Part shown: one piece after another, positions 19,591 through 28,353 of the stretch
Position numbering within the stretch: position 1 is the first letter of the stretch
Layout of the letters: every line of letters begins with the position of its first letter
Assembly (NCBI RefSeq): GCF_900163565.1
Contig: NZ_FUHU01000004.1
Location: forward strand, 1 to 64,000
From: Agrococcus casei LMG 22410
Lineage (GTDB): Bacteria; Actinomycetota; Actinomycetes; Actinomycetales; Microbacteriaceae
Length of the DNA: 64,000 nt
Direction: 5' to 3'
Notes under the pieces: model-generated
Seen by the model: only the letters and a program-made list of their open reading frames with translations
Database searches by the model: none
What the model was told of the DNA's origin: nothing
Translations under genes and position numbers: made by a program

Positions 19591-20100
19591 CTACTCGGTC
19601 TCGGTGTCGTCGGTCGTGGGCTCAGGCGTCGGGCCGAGGTCTTCGTAGCCGACGACGTCGGTCGAGATCACCTGGAGCGGCAGCGAGAGCGCCTCGCCCT
19701 CGCCGGCCGTGAAGGTCGAATTGATCGTCTGGCCGGCGACTGCGTCGGCGAGCTGCACGATCAGCTGGTTGTCTGCCGAGCCGAAGATCGACATGCCCGG
19801 CTCGAGCTGCAGCTGCAGCTGCGTGCCGTCGACCGTGATGTCGATGGACTGGGCGCTGTCTGCGTTGTTGACGAAGGTGCCGCTGAGGCTCGCACGCGAT
19901 GTGTCGCTCGGGTCGACGACCAGCAGCACGTTGCGCACAGCGACCTCGCCGGTGTCGCCGTTGCGGCCGTCTGAGGGGTTGTACTCTTCTGTGGTCGCCT
20001 GCGGCGTGAGCATGTTGCAGCCGGTCATGCCGAGCGCGAGGCCCGTTGCGGCGAGTGCGGCGAGAGTGAGTCGGAGCTTCACGGTGGGCATTCCCTTCAC
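19591..20100 (-). CDS. secreted lipoprotein of unknown function
   Basis: 169 residues from a GTG at 20100. The signal peptide LTLAALAATGLALGMTGC has a lipobox cysteine; the mature part is acidic with beta-strand character (VRNVLLVVDPSDTSRASLSG, TFVNNADSAQSIDITVDG), similar to conserved actinobacterial lipoproteins that sit near the regX3 and carD genes and sometimes carry a false methylase label. The start region holds a tandem 18-base repeat that duplicates the ribosome site and GTG, so the original start may be the second GTG at 20082. Function unknown. Confidence 0.7.
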   Translation of the reverse strand: MKGMPTVKLRLTLAALAATGLALGMTGCNMLTPQATTEEYNPSDGRNGDTGEVAVRNVLLVVDPSDTSRASLSGTFVNNADSAQSIDITVDGTQLQLQLEPGMSIFGSADNQLIVQLADAVAGQTINSTFTAGEGEALSLPLQVISTDVVGYEDLGPTPEPTTDDTETE

Positions 20101-20113
20101 GGTGGGCCTTCCC
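20078..20113. repeat. 18-bp tandem repeat duplicating a start region
   Basis: TTCACGGTGGGCATTCCC (20078-20095) is followed at once by TTCACGGTGGGCCTTCCC (20096-20113), one mismatch. On the minus strand each copy is a GGGAA-type ribosome site plus CCCACC-GTG-AA, so the lipoprotein gene has two in-frame starts six codons apart. Confidence 0.9.
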
Positions 20114-20259
20114 TCGATTTCAGTGCGATGGCAGGGGACTCATCCATACTAGTGCCAGACGCGGTCGGGGATCGGTCGTTGCCGACAGCACCAAAATCGC
20201 GACACGCCGACTGTGGTAAACTGGCAATTGTTTACACATGTCTATAAGGAGCCTCTGCA

Positions 20260-20742
20260 ATGAACTTTGAGGTCGGCGAGACCGTTGTCTACCCCCACCA
20301 CGGCGCAGCAACCATCACCGAGGTGAAAGATCGAAAGGTCAAGGGAGAGCTCAAGAAATACCTCAAGCTCAATGTGACGCAGGGCGATCTCACGATCGAA
20401 GTTCCTGCTGAGAACGTAGAGCTTGTCGGCGTCCGTGACGTCATCGGCCAGGAAGGCCTCGACCAGGTCTACGAAGTCCTGCAGGCTGCCTTCACTGAAG
20501 AGCCCACCAACTGGAGCCGCCGCTACAAGTCGAACCTCGAGAAGCTCGCCTCCGGCGATGTCATCAAGGTGAGCGAGGTCGTCCGCGACCTGTGGCGTCG
20601 CGACCAGGACCGCGGCCTGTCGGCAGGCGAGAAGCGCATGCTCGCGAAGGCCCGCCAGATTCTCGTCTCCGAGCTGGCGCTTGCCAAGAAGGTCGACGAA
20701 GACAAGGCCAACGAGATCCTCGACGAGGCGCTGGCCCAGTAG
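20260..20742 (+). CDS. carD: CarD family transcription factor
   Basis: 160 residues, the length of mycobacterial CarD/CdnL. It binds RNA polymerase beta through its N-terminal Tudor-like domain ([18 protein letters not shown], residues 5-22) and stabilises open complexes, mainly at rRNA promoters; the C-terminal helices include [17 protein letters not shown] and a conserved Trp in [16 protein letters not shown] lies 8 bases before the ATG. The order carD-ispD-ispF is shared with mycobacteria. Confidence 0.95.
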   Translation: MNFEVGETVVYPHHGAATITEVKDRKVKGELKKYLKLNVTQGDLTIEVPAENVELVGVRDVIGQEGLDQVYEVLQAAFTEEPTNWSRRYKSNLEKLASGDVIKVSEVVRDLWRRDQDRGLSAGEKRMLAKARQILVSELALAKKVDEDKANEILDEALAQ

Positions 20743-20764
20743 GGCCCTCGCCAAGCGCGCACCC

Positions 20765-21925
20765 ATGGGTGTTGCTGTCATCGTCGTTGCCGCTGGCAGC
20801 GGCACGCGGCTGAAGGCTGACGCGCCGAAGGCATTCGTGCCGGTCGGCGCCCGATCGATGCTCGAGCGCGCGCTCGAGCCCATTGCACAATTGCCTGCTC
20901 TCGAGCAGGCAATTGTCGTCGTGCCAGCAGATCGCCTGCAGCAGGCAGAGCGGATGCTCGAAGCAGCCGGTCTCGCGGGCCGCGGCCGCGCAGTCATCGG
21001 CGGTGCCGAGCGGCAAGACAGTGTGCTTGCCGGGCTGGCGGTGCTGGCCGACGCAGCCGACACCGTGCTGGTGCACGACGCCGCGAGGCCGTTCACACCG
21101 GTCGAAGTTTTCGAGCGCGTCATCGAGCGCGTCGGGCGTCTCACAGACGGCGAAGGCGGCGCTGTTCCGGTGGTGCCCGTCGTCGACACCCTCAAGCAGG
21201 TCGATGGCGAGCAGATCGCGGCGACGGTCGACCGATCCGAAGTGCGAGCGGTGCAGACTCCGCAGGGATTTCCGCGGGCGGTCATCGAGGCGGCCAACCG
21301 AGAGCTCACGGGCATGCACACCGACGACGCCGGCATCGTGCAGCGCGCAGGACTCGCGGTCGTCACCGTCGAGGGGCATCCTCGCGCGTTCAAGATCACG
21401 ACGCAGGACGACCTGCTGAGGGGAATGGCCATGTACGCCGAGGATCCTGCACTGCCGCGCATCCGCGTCGGAACGGGCACGGACGTGCATGCCTTCGACG
21501 CAGCCAGCCCGTTGTGGCTCGCGGGCCTGCTCTGGCCGGATCAGCCGGGGCTCTCAGGGCACAGCGACGGCGACGCTGTCGCGCACGCGATCGTCGACGC
21601 GCTGCTCGGCGCCGCCGGCCTCGGCGACATCGGCGGCATGTTCGGCACTGACGACCCGCGCTTCGCAGGAGCCTCGGGCACAGTGTTCATCGAAGGCGCC
21701 ATCGAGCGGCTGCACGCCGCCGGCTGGAAGCCCGTCAACGTCTCGGTGCAGCTGATCGGCAATCGGCCCAAGCTTGGGCCCCGCCGCGACGAGGCGCAGC
21801 AGGCCATGAGCGAGGCGGTCGGTGCTCCTGTCAGCATCGCCGCCACCACGTCAGACGCACTCGGCTTCACCGGCCGGGGCGAAGGCGTCGCGGCGACCGC
21901 GACCGCACTCATCACGCGGCTGTAG
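20765..21925 (+). CDS. ispDF: bifunctional IspD/IspF enzyme of the MEP pathway
   Basis: 386 residues joining two isoprenoid-pathway enzymes. The N part (1-~220) is IspD, which makes CDP-methylerythritol: [16 protein letters not shown] and [12 protein letters not shown]. The C part (~225-386) is IspF, the cyclising synthase: GTGTDVHAF (metal ligands), [24 protein letters not shown] and the terminal [12 protein letters not shown] 20765 lies 22 bases after carD. Residues PALEQAI near position 40 are encoded by one arm of a perfect 14-bp inverted repeat (20887-20916). The stop overlaps the convergent ycaQ-like gene by 14 bases. Confidence 0.93.
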   Translation: MGVAVIVVAAGSGTRLKADAPKAFVPVGARSMLERALEPIAQLPALEQAIVVVPADRLQQAERMLEAAGLAGRGRAVIGGAERQDSVLAGLAVLADAADTVLVHDAARPFTPVEVFERVIERVGRLTDGEGGAVPVVPVVDTLKQVDGEQIAATVDRSEVRAVQTPQGFPRAVIEAANRELTGMHTDDAGIVQRAGLAVVTVEGHPRAFKITTQDDLLRGMAMYAEDPALPRIRVGTGTDVHAFDAASPLWLAGLLWPDQPGLSGHSDGDAVAHAIVDALLGAAGLGDIGGMFGTDDPRFAGASGTVFIEGAIERLHAAGWKPVNVSVQLIGNRPKLGPRRDEAQQAMSEAVGAPVSIAATTSDALGFTGRGEGVAATATALITRL

Positions 21926-23111
21926 CGGCCCGCAGCGTATCCGTCCAAGTTCCTGGGCCGACCAGCCGCACGTCGCTCAGCCCGTGCCAGTCCGCGTTCT
22001 GGCGCAGCAGCCGCAGCATGCGCGGGGCAAGCTCAGCAGCCCTGCCGGCGTGCGACGGCTCGACGTGTGCGTGCTGCACGAGCAGCGCATCCGCCTTCGC
22101 ATCGCGCTTGAGGTCGACCCTGCCGACCAGCTCGCCGCCGATCATCACCGGCATGACGTAGTAGCCGTGCTCGCGCTGCGGCGCGGGCGTGTAGATCGAG
22201 ATGCGGTAGTGAAAGTCCCAGAGGCGCAGCGCCCGCGGCCTGTGCCACACCAGCGGGTCGAAGGGCGACAGGATCGCATCGACGTCACGCCTGCGGGACC
22301 GCGCCTGGTCGCGTGCGAGGTACGCGGGGCGATCCCAGCCCTCGACAGAGACCTCGGTGACGTCGCCGCACTCGAGCAGCACGCCGAGCGCACGCTTCGC
22401 ATCGGCGAGGTAGCCGAAGCGGTAGTAGTCGCGCAGATCGTCGAGCGTGGCGATGCCGAGGTGCACGGATGCGCGGCGCAGCAGCTCGTCGTGCGCGGTG
22501 TCGTAGTCGACGGGGTCGCCGATGTCGTGGCGGTCACGCACATCGAGCACCCGCTCGAACCGCTTGCGGCCGGTCACGACGAGGTCGCCCCCGCGAAAGA
22601 GCGCGCCGACTGCGCCGTGCACGGCGTTCTTGTGCCACCAGCCGCCGGGCATGCGCACATTGTCCTCATGCTCGATCTCGGTGATGGCCAGGGGGCCGCG
22701 ATCGCGGATCTGCGCGAGCAGCTCGCGATGCAGGTCGCCGTTGCTCTCGAAGTGCTGGGCAAACCGCTTGCGAAACGACTGCTGTCGAAACGCGAACAGC
22801 GGCAGGTCGTCGGTGCGGATCAGCGCGGCCTCGTGCGCCCACGCCTCGGTGACCGGACCGAGTGAGCGGATGCGCGAGTCGTGGTGCGTGTGCCGGTCGA
22901 CGTCTGCGGGTGCGATGCCGGCGGCGCGCGTGGCGGCGACGTTGTGATGGCTTCGCGCATAGACGTTGACGCTGTCGATCTGCAGCAGCCCAATGCGGTC
23001 GAGCGTGCTCTTCAGCCCTCGGATAGTGCCGGATGCGCGAGTCGCGACTCCCTGCGCGTCGAGGGCGATCGCACGGGCGGCGTTGAGTGTCAGCTGAGGA
23101 GCATGCGCCAT
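21912..23111 (-). CDS. YcaQ-type winged-helix DNA glycosylase (DUF1006)
   Basis: 399 residues from ATG 23111. The family contains E. coli YcaQ (AlkX) and Streptomyces AlkZ-like enzymes that unhook DNA interstrand crosslinks. Marks are [17 protein letters not shown] (holding the Q-x-D catalytic motif), [16 protein letters not shown], and [31 protein letters not shown] lies 6 bases before the start, a leaderless pattern, and the gene is divergent from the transporter at 23185. Activity on crosslinks is inferred from the family. Confidence 0.85.
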   Translation of the reverse strand: MAHAPQLTLNAARAIALDAQGVATRASGTIRGLKSTLDRIGLLQIDSVNVYARSHHNVAATRAAGIAPADVDRHTHHDSRIRSLGPVTEAWAHEAALIRTDDLPLFAFRQQSFRKRFAQHFESNGDLHRELLAQIRDRGPLAITEIEHEDNVRMPGGWWHKNAVHGAVGALFRGGDLVVTGRKRFERVLDVRDRHDIGDPVDYDTAHDELLRRASVHLGIATLDDLRDYYRFGYLADAKRALGVLLECGDVTEVSVEGWDRPAYLARDQARSRRRDVDAILSPFDPLVWHRPRALRLWDFHYRISIYTPAPQREHGYYVMPVMIGGELVGRVDLKRDAKADALLVQHAHVEPSHAGRAAELAPRMLRLLRQNADWHGLSDVRLVGPGTWTDTLRAATAA

Positions 23112-23184
23112 CTGCCCAGGGTAAGCCATCGCAACAGAGGGCAATATGCTCAGTCCAGCCGCGCAGCGGGCATACCATGGGGTA

Positions 23185-24369
23185 ATGCGATTCTTCCGCA
23201 ACCGGCTCGAGGGAGCCGAGGGGGCCGAGCCCAGAGACGCCGACGCGTATGTCTCGCTCGGCATGCGTGTCGCCGGGGCCTGGTCGTGGCGCATCATCGT
23301 GGTCGCCGGCGTGCTGGCGCTCTTCTGCTGGATCGTCGCGACCTTCAGCTTTCTGGTCATCCCGCTCATGGTGTCGGTGCTCATCGCAGCGCTGCTGTCG
23401 CCCGCGGTCGACGGACTCCAGCGGCTCAAGGTGCCTCGTGTGCTCGCTGTCGCGATCATGCTGCTCGGGCTCATCGCTGTCGTCACATCGCTCATGTGGG
23501 TCGCGGTCTCGCAGATTCGCGCCGGGTACTCCACCCTGCAGGAGAAGGCGGTCGCCTCCTGGGAAGACCTCAAGCAGTGGCTGCTCGAATCGCCTCTGCA
23601 TGTCACCGACGAAGACATCAACCGGTACCTCGGCGACGCAGCCGAGGCGCTGCAGTCTGACATCGGCACGATCTTCTCGAGCGCGCTGTCGTTCGGCACC
23701 AGCGTCGGCGGGTTCCTGACCGGAGTGCTGCTGGCGCTGTTCGCGTCGATCTTCGTGCTCTACGACGGCAAGGGCATCTGGCGCTGGCTGGTGGGCATCC
23801 TGCCGCTGCGAGCCCGCGTCGCGACCGACAAATCGGCCAGGCTCGGATGGGCGACGGTCGGCAACTTCGTGCGCGTGCAGGCGCTTGTCGCAGCCATCGA
23901 CGCCGTGGGCATCGGGCTGGGCATGTGGATCCTGTCGTTCGTCGTCGGCGAGATCCCGCTGATCATCCCCGTCGCCATCCTGGTGTTCCTCGGCTCGTTC
24001 ATCCCCGTGATCGGTGCCGTGCTGACCGGAGCCCTCGCAACCGTGATCGTGCTCGTCACCGTCGGGTTCTGGCCCGCTGTCGTGATGCTCGGCATCGTGA
24101 TCCTCGTGCAGCAGATCGAGTCGCACGTGCTGCAGCCGATCATCATGGGATCGGCCGTCAAGATCCACCCGCTTGCGGTCGTGTTCGCGGTCTCGGGCGG
24201 CTCGATCGTCTCCGGGCTCGCCGGAGCCGTGCTTGCCGTGCCGGTCGTCGCGTTCGTCAACGTGTTCATCAAGTCGCTGGCCAACGGCAACTGGAGGCGT
24301 GTTCCGGCAGACGGACTGCCTGTCATCCCGTCGCAGAAGCAGTCCGAGCAGGAGCAGAAACCAGAGTGA
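23185..24369 (+). CDS. AI-2E transporter family (PerM/UPF0118) membrane protein
   Basis: 394 residues with about seven to eight membrane helices: paired N-terminal segments (WRIIVVAGVLALFCWIV, FLVIPLMVSVLIAALLSPAV), a soluble middle region and a C-terminal cluster containing ILVFLGSFIPVIGAVLTGAL and LVQQIESHVLQPIIMG, which define the family. Substrates of these exporters vary and cannot be assigned here. TACCAT lies 6 bases before the ATG. Its TGA overlaps the GTG start of ilvA. Confidence 0.88.
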   Translation: MRFFRNRLEGAEGAEPRDADAYVSLGMRVAGAWSWRIIVVAGVLALFCWIVATFSFLVIPLMVSVLIAALLSPAVDGLQRLKVPRVLAVAIMLLGLIAVVTSLMWVAVSQIRAGYSTLQEKAVASWEDLKQWLLESPLHVTDEDINRYLGDAAEALQSDIGTIFSSALSFGTSVGGFLTGVLLALFASIFVLYDGKGIWRWLVGILPLRARVATDKSARLGWATVGNFVRVQALVAAIDAVGIGLGMWILSFVVGEIPLIIPVAILVFLGSFIPVIGAVLTGALATVIVLVTVGFWPAVVMLGIVILVQQIESHVLQPIIMGSAVKIHPLAVVFAVSGGSIVSGLAGAVLAVPVVAFVNVFIKSLANGNWRRVPADGLPVIPSQKQSEQEQKPE

Positions 24370-25607
24370 ACGCCATGAACAAGCCCACGCTTGAAGACAT
24401 CATCGCCGCCCGTGAGCGGATCTCGGGCGTCGTGCAGACCACGCCGATGGAGCTGTCGAGATTCCTGTCTGGCAAGCTCGGCGACACCGTGCACCTCAAG
24501 TGCGAGAACCTGCAGCGCACGGGCGCCTACAAGCTGCGCGGCGCACACAACCTGCTTGCCCAGCTGTCTGACGAAGCGCGCGCGAAGGGCGTCGTCGCCG
24601 CATCCGCCGGCAACCACGCCCAGGGCGTCGCCTACGCGGCTACGGCGCTCGGCGTGAAGTCGACCATCTTCATGCCCCGCGGCGCCGCACTGCCGAAGCT
24701 GCAGGCGACGCGCGACTACGGGGCAGACATCCGCCTGCGCGGATCGGTCTTCCAGGAGACGCTGGCAGCGGCCGTCGACTTCGTCGAGGAGACCGGAGCC
24801 ACCTTTGTTCCTCCGTACGACCACCCGCACATCATCGCGGGACAGGGCACCGTGGGCCTCGAGATCCTCGAGCAGCAGCCGGATGTCGACACGGTCGTCG
24901 TGCCGATCGGCGGGGGCGGGCTCATCTCCGGTGTCGCGATTGCGGTCAAGGAGCGCGCCAAACAGCTGGGACGCACCATTCGCGTGATCGGCGTGCAGGC
25001 GAGCGGCGCATCCGCGTTCGCACCCTCGCTCGACCAGGGCGAGCCCGTCACGATCGAGACCAAGCCGACCATCGCAGACGGCATTGCGGTGTCGCGCCCT
25101 GGCGACCTGACCTTCGAGATCGTGCGAGAGAGCGTCGACGAGATCGTCAGCGTGAGCGACGACGACATTGCGCGGGCCCTCATCGTGCTGCTCGAGCGTG
25201 CGAAGCAGGTCGTCGAGCCAGCAGGAGCCGCGGGAGTGGCGGGCATCCTCTCGGGCCAGATCCGGGGCACAGGCAACACCGTGGTGATGCTCTCGGGCGG
25301 CAACATCGACCTGATGTTCCTCGAGCGCGTCATCAGCCGCGGACTCACGGCCTCGCAGCGGTACCTCACCATGCGCCTGGCTCTGCCCGACCGGCCCGGC
25401 CAGCTGGCGATCATCTCGCAGATCGTCTCTGACGAGGGCGCCAACGTTGTCGAAGTGCTGCACACGCAACACGACGAGTGGACGGGCATCCTCGACGTCA
25501 CGCTTGACCTGTCGGTGACGACAAGAGGCGCAGAGCACTCGCAGCAGGTGCTGGAGGCTCTGCGCCGTGCGGGCTACAAGCCGCAGATCAAGCTTGCGGG
25601 ACGCTAG
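24366..25607 (+). CDS. ilvA: threonine ammonia-lyase (threonine dehydratase)
   Basis: Makes 2-oxobutanoate from threonine, the entry to isoleucine. The PLP lysine sits in NLQRTGAYKLRGAHN, the phosphate-binding loop is IGGGGLISG and a serine in SAGNHAQG helps bind substrate. A C-terminal ACT-like part (~330-413) begins ALPDRPGQLAIISQIV, as in actinobacterial catabolic-type enzymes, so it is shorter than E. coli IlvA. The GTG at 24366 overlaps the preceding stop (GTGA); an ATG at 24375 is an alternative. It lies apart from ilvDBNC at 47 kb. Confidence 0.9.
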   Translation: MNAMNKPTLEDIIAARERISGVVQTTPMELSRFLSGKLGDTVHLKCENLQRTGAYKLRGAHNLLAQLSDEARAKGVVAASAGNHAQGVAYAATALGVKSTIFMPRGAALPKLQATRDYGADIRLRGSVFQETLAAAVDFVEETGATFVPPYDHPHIIAGQGTVGLEILEQQPDVDTVVVPIGGGGLISGVAIAVKERAKQLGRTIRVIGVQASGASAFAPSLDQGEPVTIETKPTIADGIAVSRPGDLTFEIVRESVDEIVSVSDDDIARALIVLLERAKQVVEPAGAAGVAGILSGQIRGTGNTVVMLSGGNIDLMFLERVISRGLTASQRYLTMRLALPDRPGQLAIISQIVSDEGANVVEVLHTQHDEWTGILDVTLDLSVTTRGAEHSQQVLEALRRAGYKPQIKLAGR

Positions 25608-25618
25608 CCCCTGGGAAT

Positions 25619-26107
25619 CTAGCCCCGGTAGGTCTCGACGTCGAGGATCTCGACGGCGATCGTGGCGCCGTTGGGCGCCTGGTACTCGGTCTTGTCGCCG
25701 ATCTTGAGGTTCATGATGGCGGTTCCGAGGGGGCTCGATTCGCTGTAGACGTCGAGGTCGTCGCCCGGCTCCATGATCTCGCGGTTGCCGATCAGGAACG
25801 TCGACTTGTCGCCGGCGATCGTGGCGCGCACGACGGTGCCGGCCTCGACCTTGCCAGAAGCCTGGGGCGCTTCGCCGACCTTGGCCTTGCGCAGCAGCTG
25901 CGTGAGCTGCGAGATGCGGGCCTCGATCTGGGCCTGATCGTCTTTGGCTGCGTGGTAGCCGCCGTTCTCTTTGAGGTCGCCCTCTTCGCGCGCCTCTTCG
26001 ATGCGCCCGGCGATCTCTGCACGACCTTCAGTGGTGAGCTGCTCGAGCTCGGCAGCGAGTCGGTCGTATGCCTCCTGGCTCAGCCACGTTTCGGTGGTGT
26101 CAGTCAT
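25619..26107 (-). CDS. greA: transcription elongation factor GreA
   Basis: 162 residues. GreA enters the polymerase channel and triggers cleavage of backtracked RNA. The N-terminal coiled coil has IEEAREEGDLKENGGYHAAK, with the acidic tip residues and the family motif; the C-terminal FKBP-like domain ends YSESSPLGTAIMNLKIGD. It follows DUF4307 on the same strand, in the order also found in mycobacteria. The short gap upstream folds into a nested hairpin that reaches the start codon. Confidence 0.95.
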   Translation of the reverse strand: MTDTTETWLSQEAYDRLAAELEQLTTEGRAEIAGRIEEAREEGDLKENGGYHAAKDDQAQIEARISQLTQLLRKAKVGEAPQASGKVEAGTVVRATIAGDKSTFLIGNREIMEPGDDLDVYSESSPLGTAIMNLKIGDKTEYQAPNGATIAVEILDVETYRG

Positions 26108-26160
26108 AGTCGCTCCTGTAATAGAAGAACCGACCCCTCTGGGCCGGTCAGTAGCGACTA
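26107..26160 (-). promoter_or_regulatory. nested hairpin in the greA leader covering the start region
   Basis: On the minus strand the DUF4307-greA gap reads TAGTCGCT, 4 bases, ACCGGCCC-AGAG-GGGTCGGT, 14 bases including ACAGG, then AGCGACTA. The outer 8-bp arms (26160-26153 and 26114-26107) are perfectly complementary and the downstream arm includes the A of the greA ATG and the end of its ribosome site. The inner 8-bp stem has one G-U pair. It could hide the greA start or end the upstream transcript. Confidence 0.55.
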
Positions 26161-26162
26161 GC

Positions 26163-26555
26163 TTACGGTATCCAGCATCGATACACCATTCCGTTGTCAG
26201 GAAGCTCGCTGGTGTTGACGACGGTCGAGGCGACCTGCGTGCGGGCCTCGTCGGTGGGCACGTGGATGACCTTCCAGCCGACGACGGACTTCATCTCGTT
26301 CGTCGCCTGCACGGCGCAGTCGACCGCGACCTGGTCGTGCACCGAGACTTCGATCGTGATTCGCATCTGGTTCTCGTTGAGGGTCTCGCGGGCGACCGTG
26401 CGCGACTCGATGAGCGATGCGCTGCTGCCCGCGCCAGACCACAGGACCCACAGGAAGAAGGTCGCGGCGACGAGAGCGGCGGCAATGATGCCGAACAGCA
26501 GACCTCGGCGCTTGTCACGCGGAGTGCGTCCGTAGCGAACGTCTAGGGCAGTCAT
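26163..26555 (-). CDS. DUF4307 family membrane protein
   Basis: 130 residues: a basic cytoplasmic N-terminus with YGRTP, one membrane helix (~18-40, LLFGIIAAALVAATFFLWVL) and an external beta-type domain ending DNGMVYRCWIP with paired cysteines (VDCAVQA and YRCWIP). These are the DUF4307 features. Its function is unknown, but it lies between greA and mca in actinobacteria, including mycobacteria (Rv1081c), as here. Confidence 0.85.
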   Translation of the reverse strand: MTALDVRYGRTPRDKRRGLLFGIIAAALVAATFFLWVLWSGAGSSASLIESRTVARETLNENQMRITIEVSVHDQVAVDCAVQATNEMKSVVGWKVIHVPTDEARTQVASTVVNTSELPDNGMVYRCWIP

Positions 26556-26613
26556 CCTGGCCTTCGTGGAAAGATGGGGGAGTTGTACCGTTTCAGTCTA
26601 CCGGGGAGAACCC

Positions 26614-27519
26614 ATGCGGATGCTTGCAGTTCACGCCCATCCCGACGATGAGTCGAGCAAGGGCGCGGCCACGCTCGCGCGCTATGCGAGTGAGGGCCAC
26701 GAAGTCACCGTCGTGTCGTGCACCGGCGGTGAGGCCGGCGACGTGCTCAACGACCGCATCGCCCATATCCCGGCCGTGCAGCGCGACCTGACCGGCTACC
26801 GCCGCGGCGAGATGGCCGCTGCCCGAGACGCGCTCGGCATCGACCACATCTGGCTGGGCTATCACGACTCGGGGCTTCCCGGCGAAGGCGAAGACGTCGC
26901 GCCGAACTCCTTTGCCACGATTCCGGTCAGCATCTCGATGCAGCCGCTCGTGCGCATCATCCGACGCCTCAAGCCCCACGTGCTCGTGACCTACGACGAG
27001 AACGGCGGCTACCCGCATCCCGACCACATCCGCACCCACGAGATCTCGATGGCTGCCGTCGACGCAGCCGCCTCGGCCGCGCATCCGGAACTCGGCGAGC
27101 CGTGGCAGGTGCTGAAGGTCTACTACGACCGCGGGATGAACGGCGACCGCATGCACGCCTTGTTCGAAGACTACGAGCTGCACGACCCGACCTCTGACCG
27201 GCTCGAGATCATGCGCGAGTGGCGCGACCGCCGTGCGCCCAACGACGTGAGGCTCACGACCCGGGTCGACATCGGCGGCTTCCTCGAGGCACGCGACGCG
27301 GCGCTGAAGTCGCACGCATCGCAGATTCCCGATGACGCCTGGTTCTTCTTCTGGCCGCACGACGTGGTGCGCCGAGCATGGCCCACCGACGACTACGAGC
27401 TCGTGATGAGCAGGGTCGCCGACACGGTTCCAGAGAGCGAGCTCTTCGACGGCCTCGAGGCCTTCGACGACAGCGCCGAATCAGCCAGTGACGCACTTGC
27501 CAGAGGAGAATCATGCTGA
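26614..27519 (+). CDS. mca: mycothiol S-conjugate amidase Mca
   Basis: Cuts mycothiol conjugates of toxins so the mercapturic part can be exported; 301 residues from ATG 26614 behind GGGGAGA. The zinc ligands lie in LAVHAHPDDESSKGAAT (His-x-Asp-Asp) and GGYPHPDHIRTHEIS; LGYHDSGLPGEGED and the later WFFFWPHDVVR also fit Mca better than the related deacetylase MshB. It is divergent from DUF4307-greA and shares seven bases with the next gene. Confidence 0.93.
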   Translation: MRMLAVHAHPDDESSKGAATLARYASEGHEVTVVSCTGGEAGDVLNDRIAHIPAVQRDLTGYRRGEMAAARDALGIDHIWLGYHDSGLPGEGEDVAPNSFATIPVSISMQPLVRIIRRLKPHVLVTYDENGGYPHPDHIRTHEISMAAVDAAASAAHPELGEPWQVLKVYYDRGMNGDRMHALFEDYELHDPTSDRLEIMREWRDRRAPNDVRLTTRVDIGGFLEARDAALKSHASQIPDDAWFFFWPHDVVRRAWPTDDYELVMSRVADTVPESELFDGLEAFDDSAESASDALARGESC

Positions 27520-27839
27520 ACGAGATGCTGCTGTTCGCAGCGACCGCCTCCGAGTGGGATCCCGAACCGGGCTTCACGCCCGACCCCAACACCGTGACGC
27601 CTGGCGTCATCGGCTTTGCGGTCATGGCGCTGATCGCGGCGGCAGTCTTCGTGCTCGGATGGGACCTCAACCGTCGAGTGCGCCGGCTGCAGTTCCGTGA
27701 AGAGGCCCAGGAGAAGATCGCAGCAGAGGTCGCAGCCATGGAGGCCGAGCAGTCCGGCGCGGCAGAGTCAGGCGCGACAGCAGAGCCCGCGGCTGACCAG
27801 CCTGCCGCCGATCACGGAGCCTCAGAGCACGACAAGTGA
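27513..27839 (+). CDS. small membrane protein downstream of mca (Rv1083-like)
   Basis: 108 residues. A short external N-terminus with WDPEPGFTPDPNTVTPGVIG is followed by one membrane helix (FAVMALIAAAVFVLGWDLNR) and a charged coiled-coil and Ala/Glu-rich cytoplasmic tail. The ATG overlaps the end of mca by seven bases with GAGGAGA upstream. Mycobacteria carry a similar small protein (Rv1083) in the same place. Function unknown; a partner of Mca is only a guess from position. Confidence 0.72.
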   Translation: MLNEMLLFAATASEWDPEPGFTPDPNTVTPGVIGFAVMALIAAAVFVLGWDLNRRVRRLQFREEAQEKIAAEVAAMEAEQSGAAESGATAEPAADQPAADHGASEHDK

Positions 27840-28229
27840 TGTAGCCCGCAGGCGCGTGCCGACGGGCTCGAGCCGCATCGCGACAGCACGCCCGCGAGCC
27901 GAAGTCGTGATGATCGCGGTCGCCTCTATTGCGTCGCCGATTCGCGAGTGCCGCACGCGCTGCACGTGCAGGTCGAGTCTGGTCGGAGGGCGACGCTTGG
28001 TCGCCTGCCGCATGCGCTGGGCGCTCATGGTGCGGCTCAGCAGACTCGCGTACGTCGGCTCGTCGAGCCACCTTGCCAGCTGCTCCGGCGACCGGACGCC
28101 GAGGAGCACCTCGACGACGCATCTCGAGAGCCGCTCGACGAGGGGCCCCGGATCCGCGAATGGATCATGAGCGGGTGCGGATGACCGAGTCGGCCTTGCA
28201 ACGACTGCCTTGCGCTGTGCGGCTCCCAT
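27822..28229 (-). CDS. Rv3235 family protein
   Basis: 135 residues. After a basic, disordered N-terminus the region FADPGPLVERLSRCVVEVLL-GVRSPEQLARWLDEPTYASL matches the small Rv3235 family of actinobacteria; the rest is a short beta-rich segment (RLDLHVQRVRHSRIGDAIEA). Its function is not known. GAGAGG lies just before the ATG. The 3' end overlaps the convergent Rv1083-like gene by 18 bases. Confidence 0.75.
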   Translation of the reverse strand: MGAAQRKAVVARPTRSSAPAHDPFADPGPLVERLSRCVVEVLLGVRSPEQLARWLDEPTYASLLSRTMSAQRMRQATKRRPPTRLDLHVQRVRHSRIGDAIEATAIITTSARGRAVAMRLEPVGTRLRATSLVVL

Positions 28230-28353
28230 GCCGGCCTCTCGCTTTCCTGATGATCATTAAGTGCCAGAAGTGAATATAACGATCTTCTGAGAATGAGCAC
28301 AACCCCTGTGGATAACTCTGCGGCGAATCGTCTGATGCCTATACGGTCGCTGT

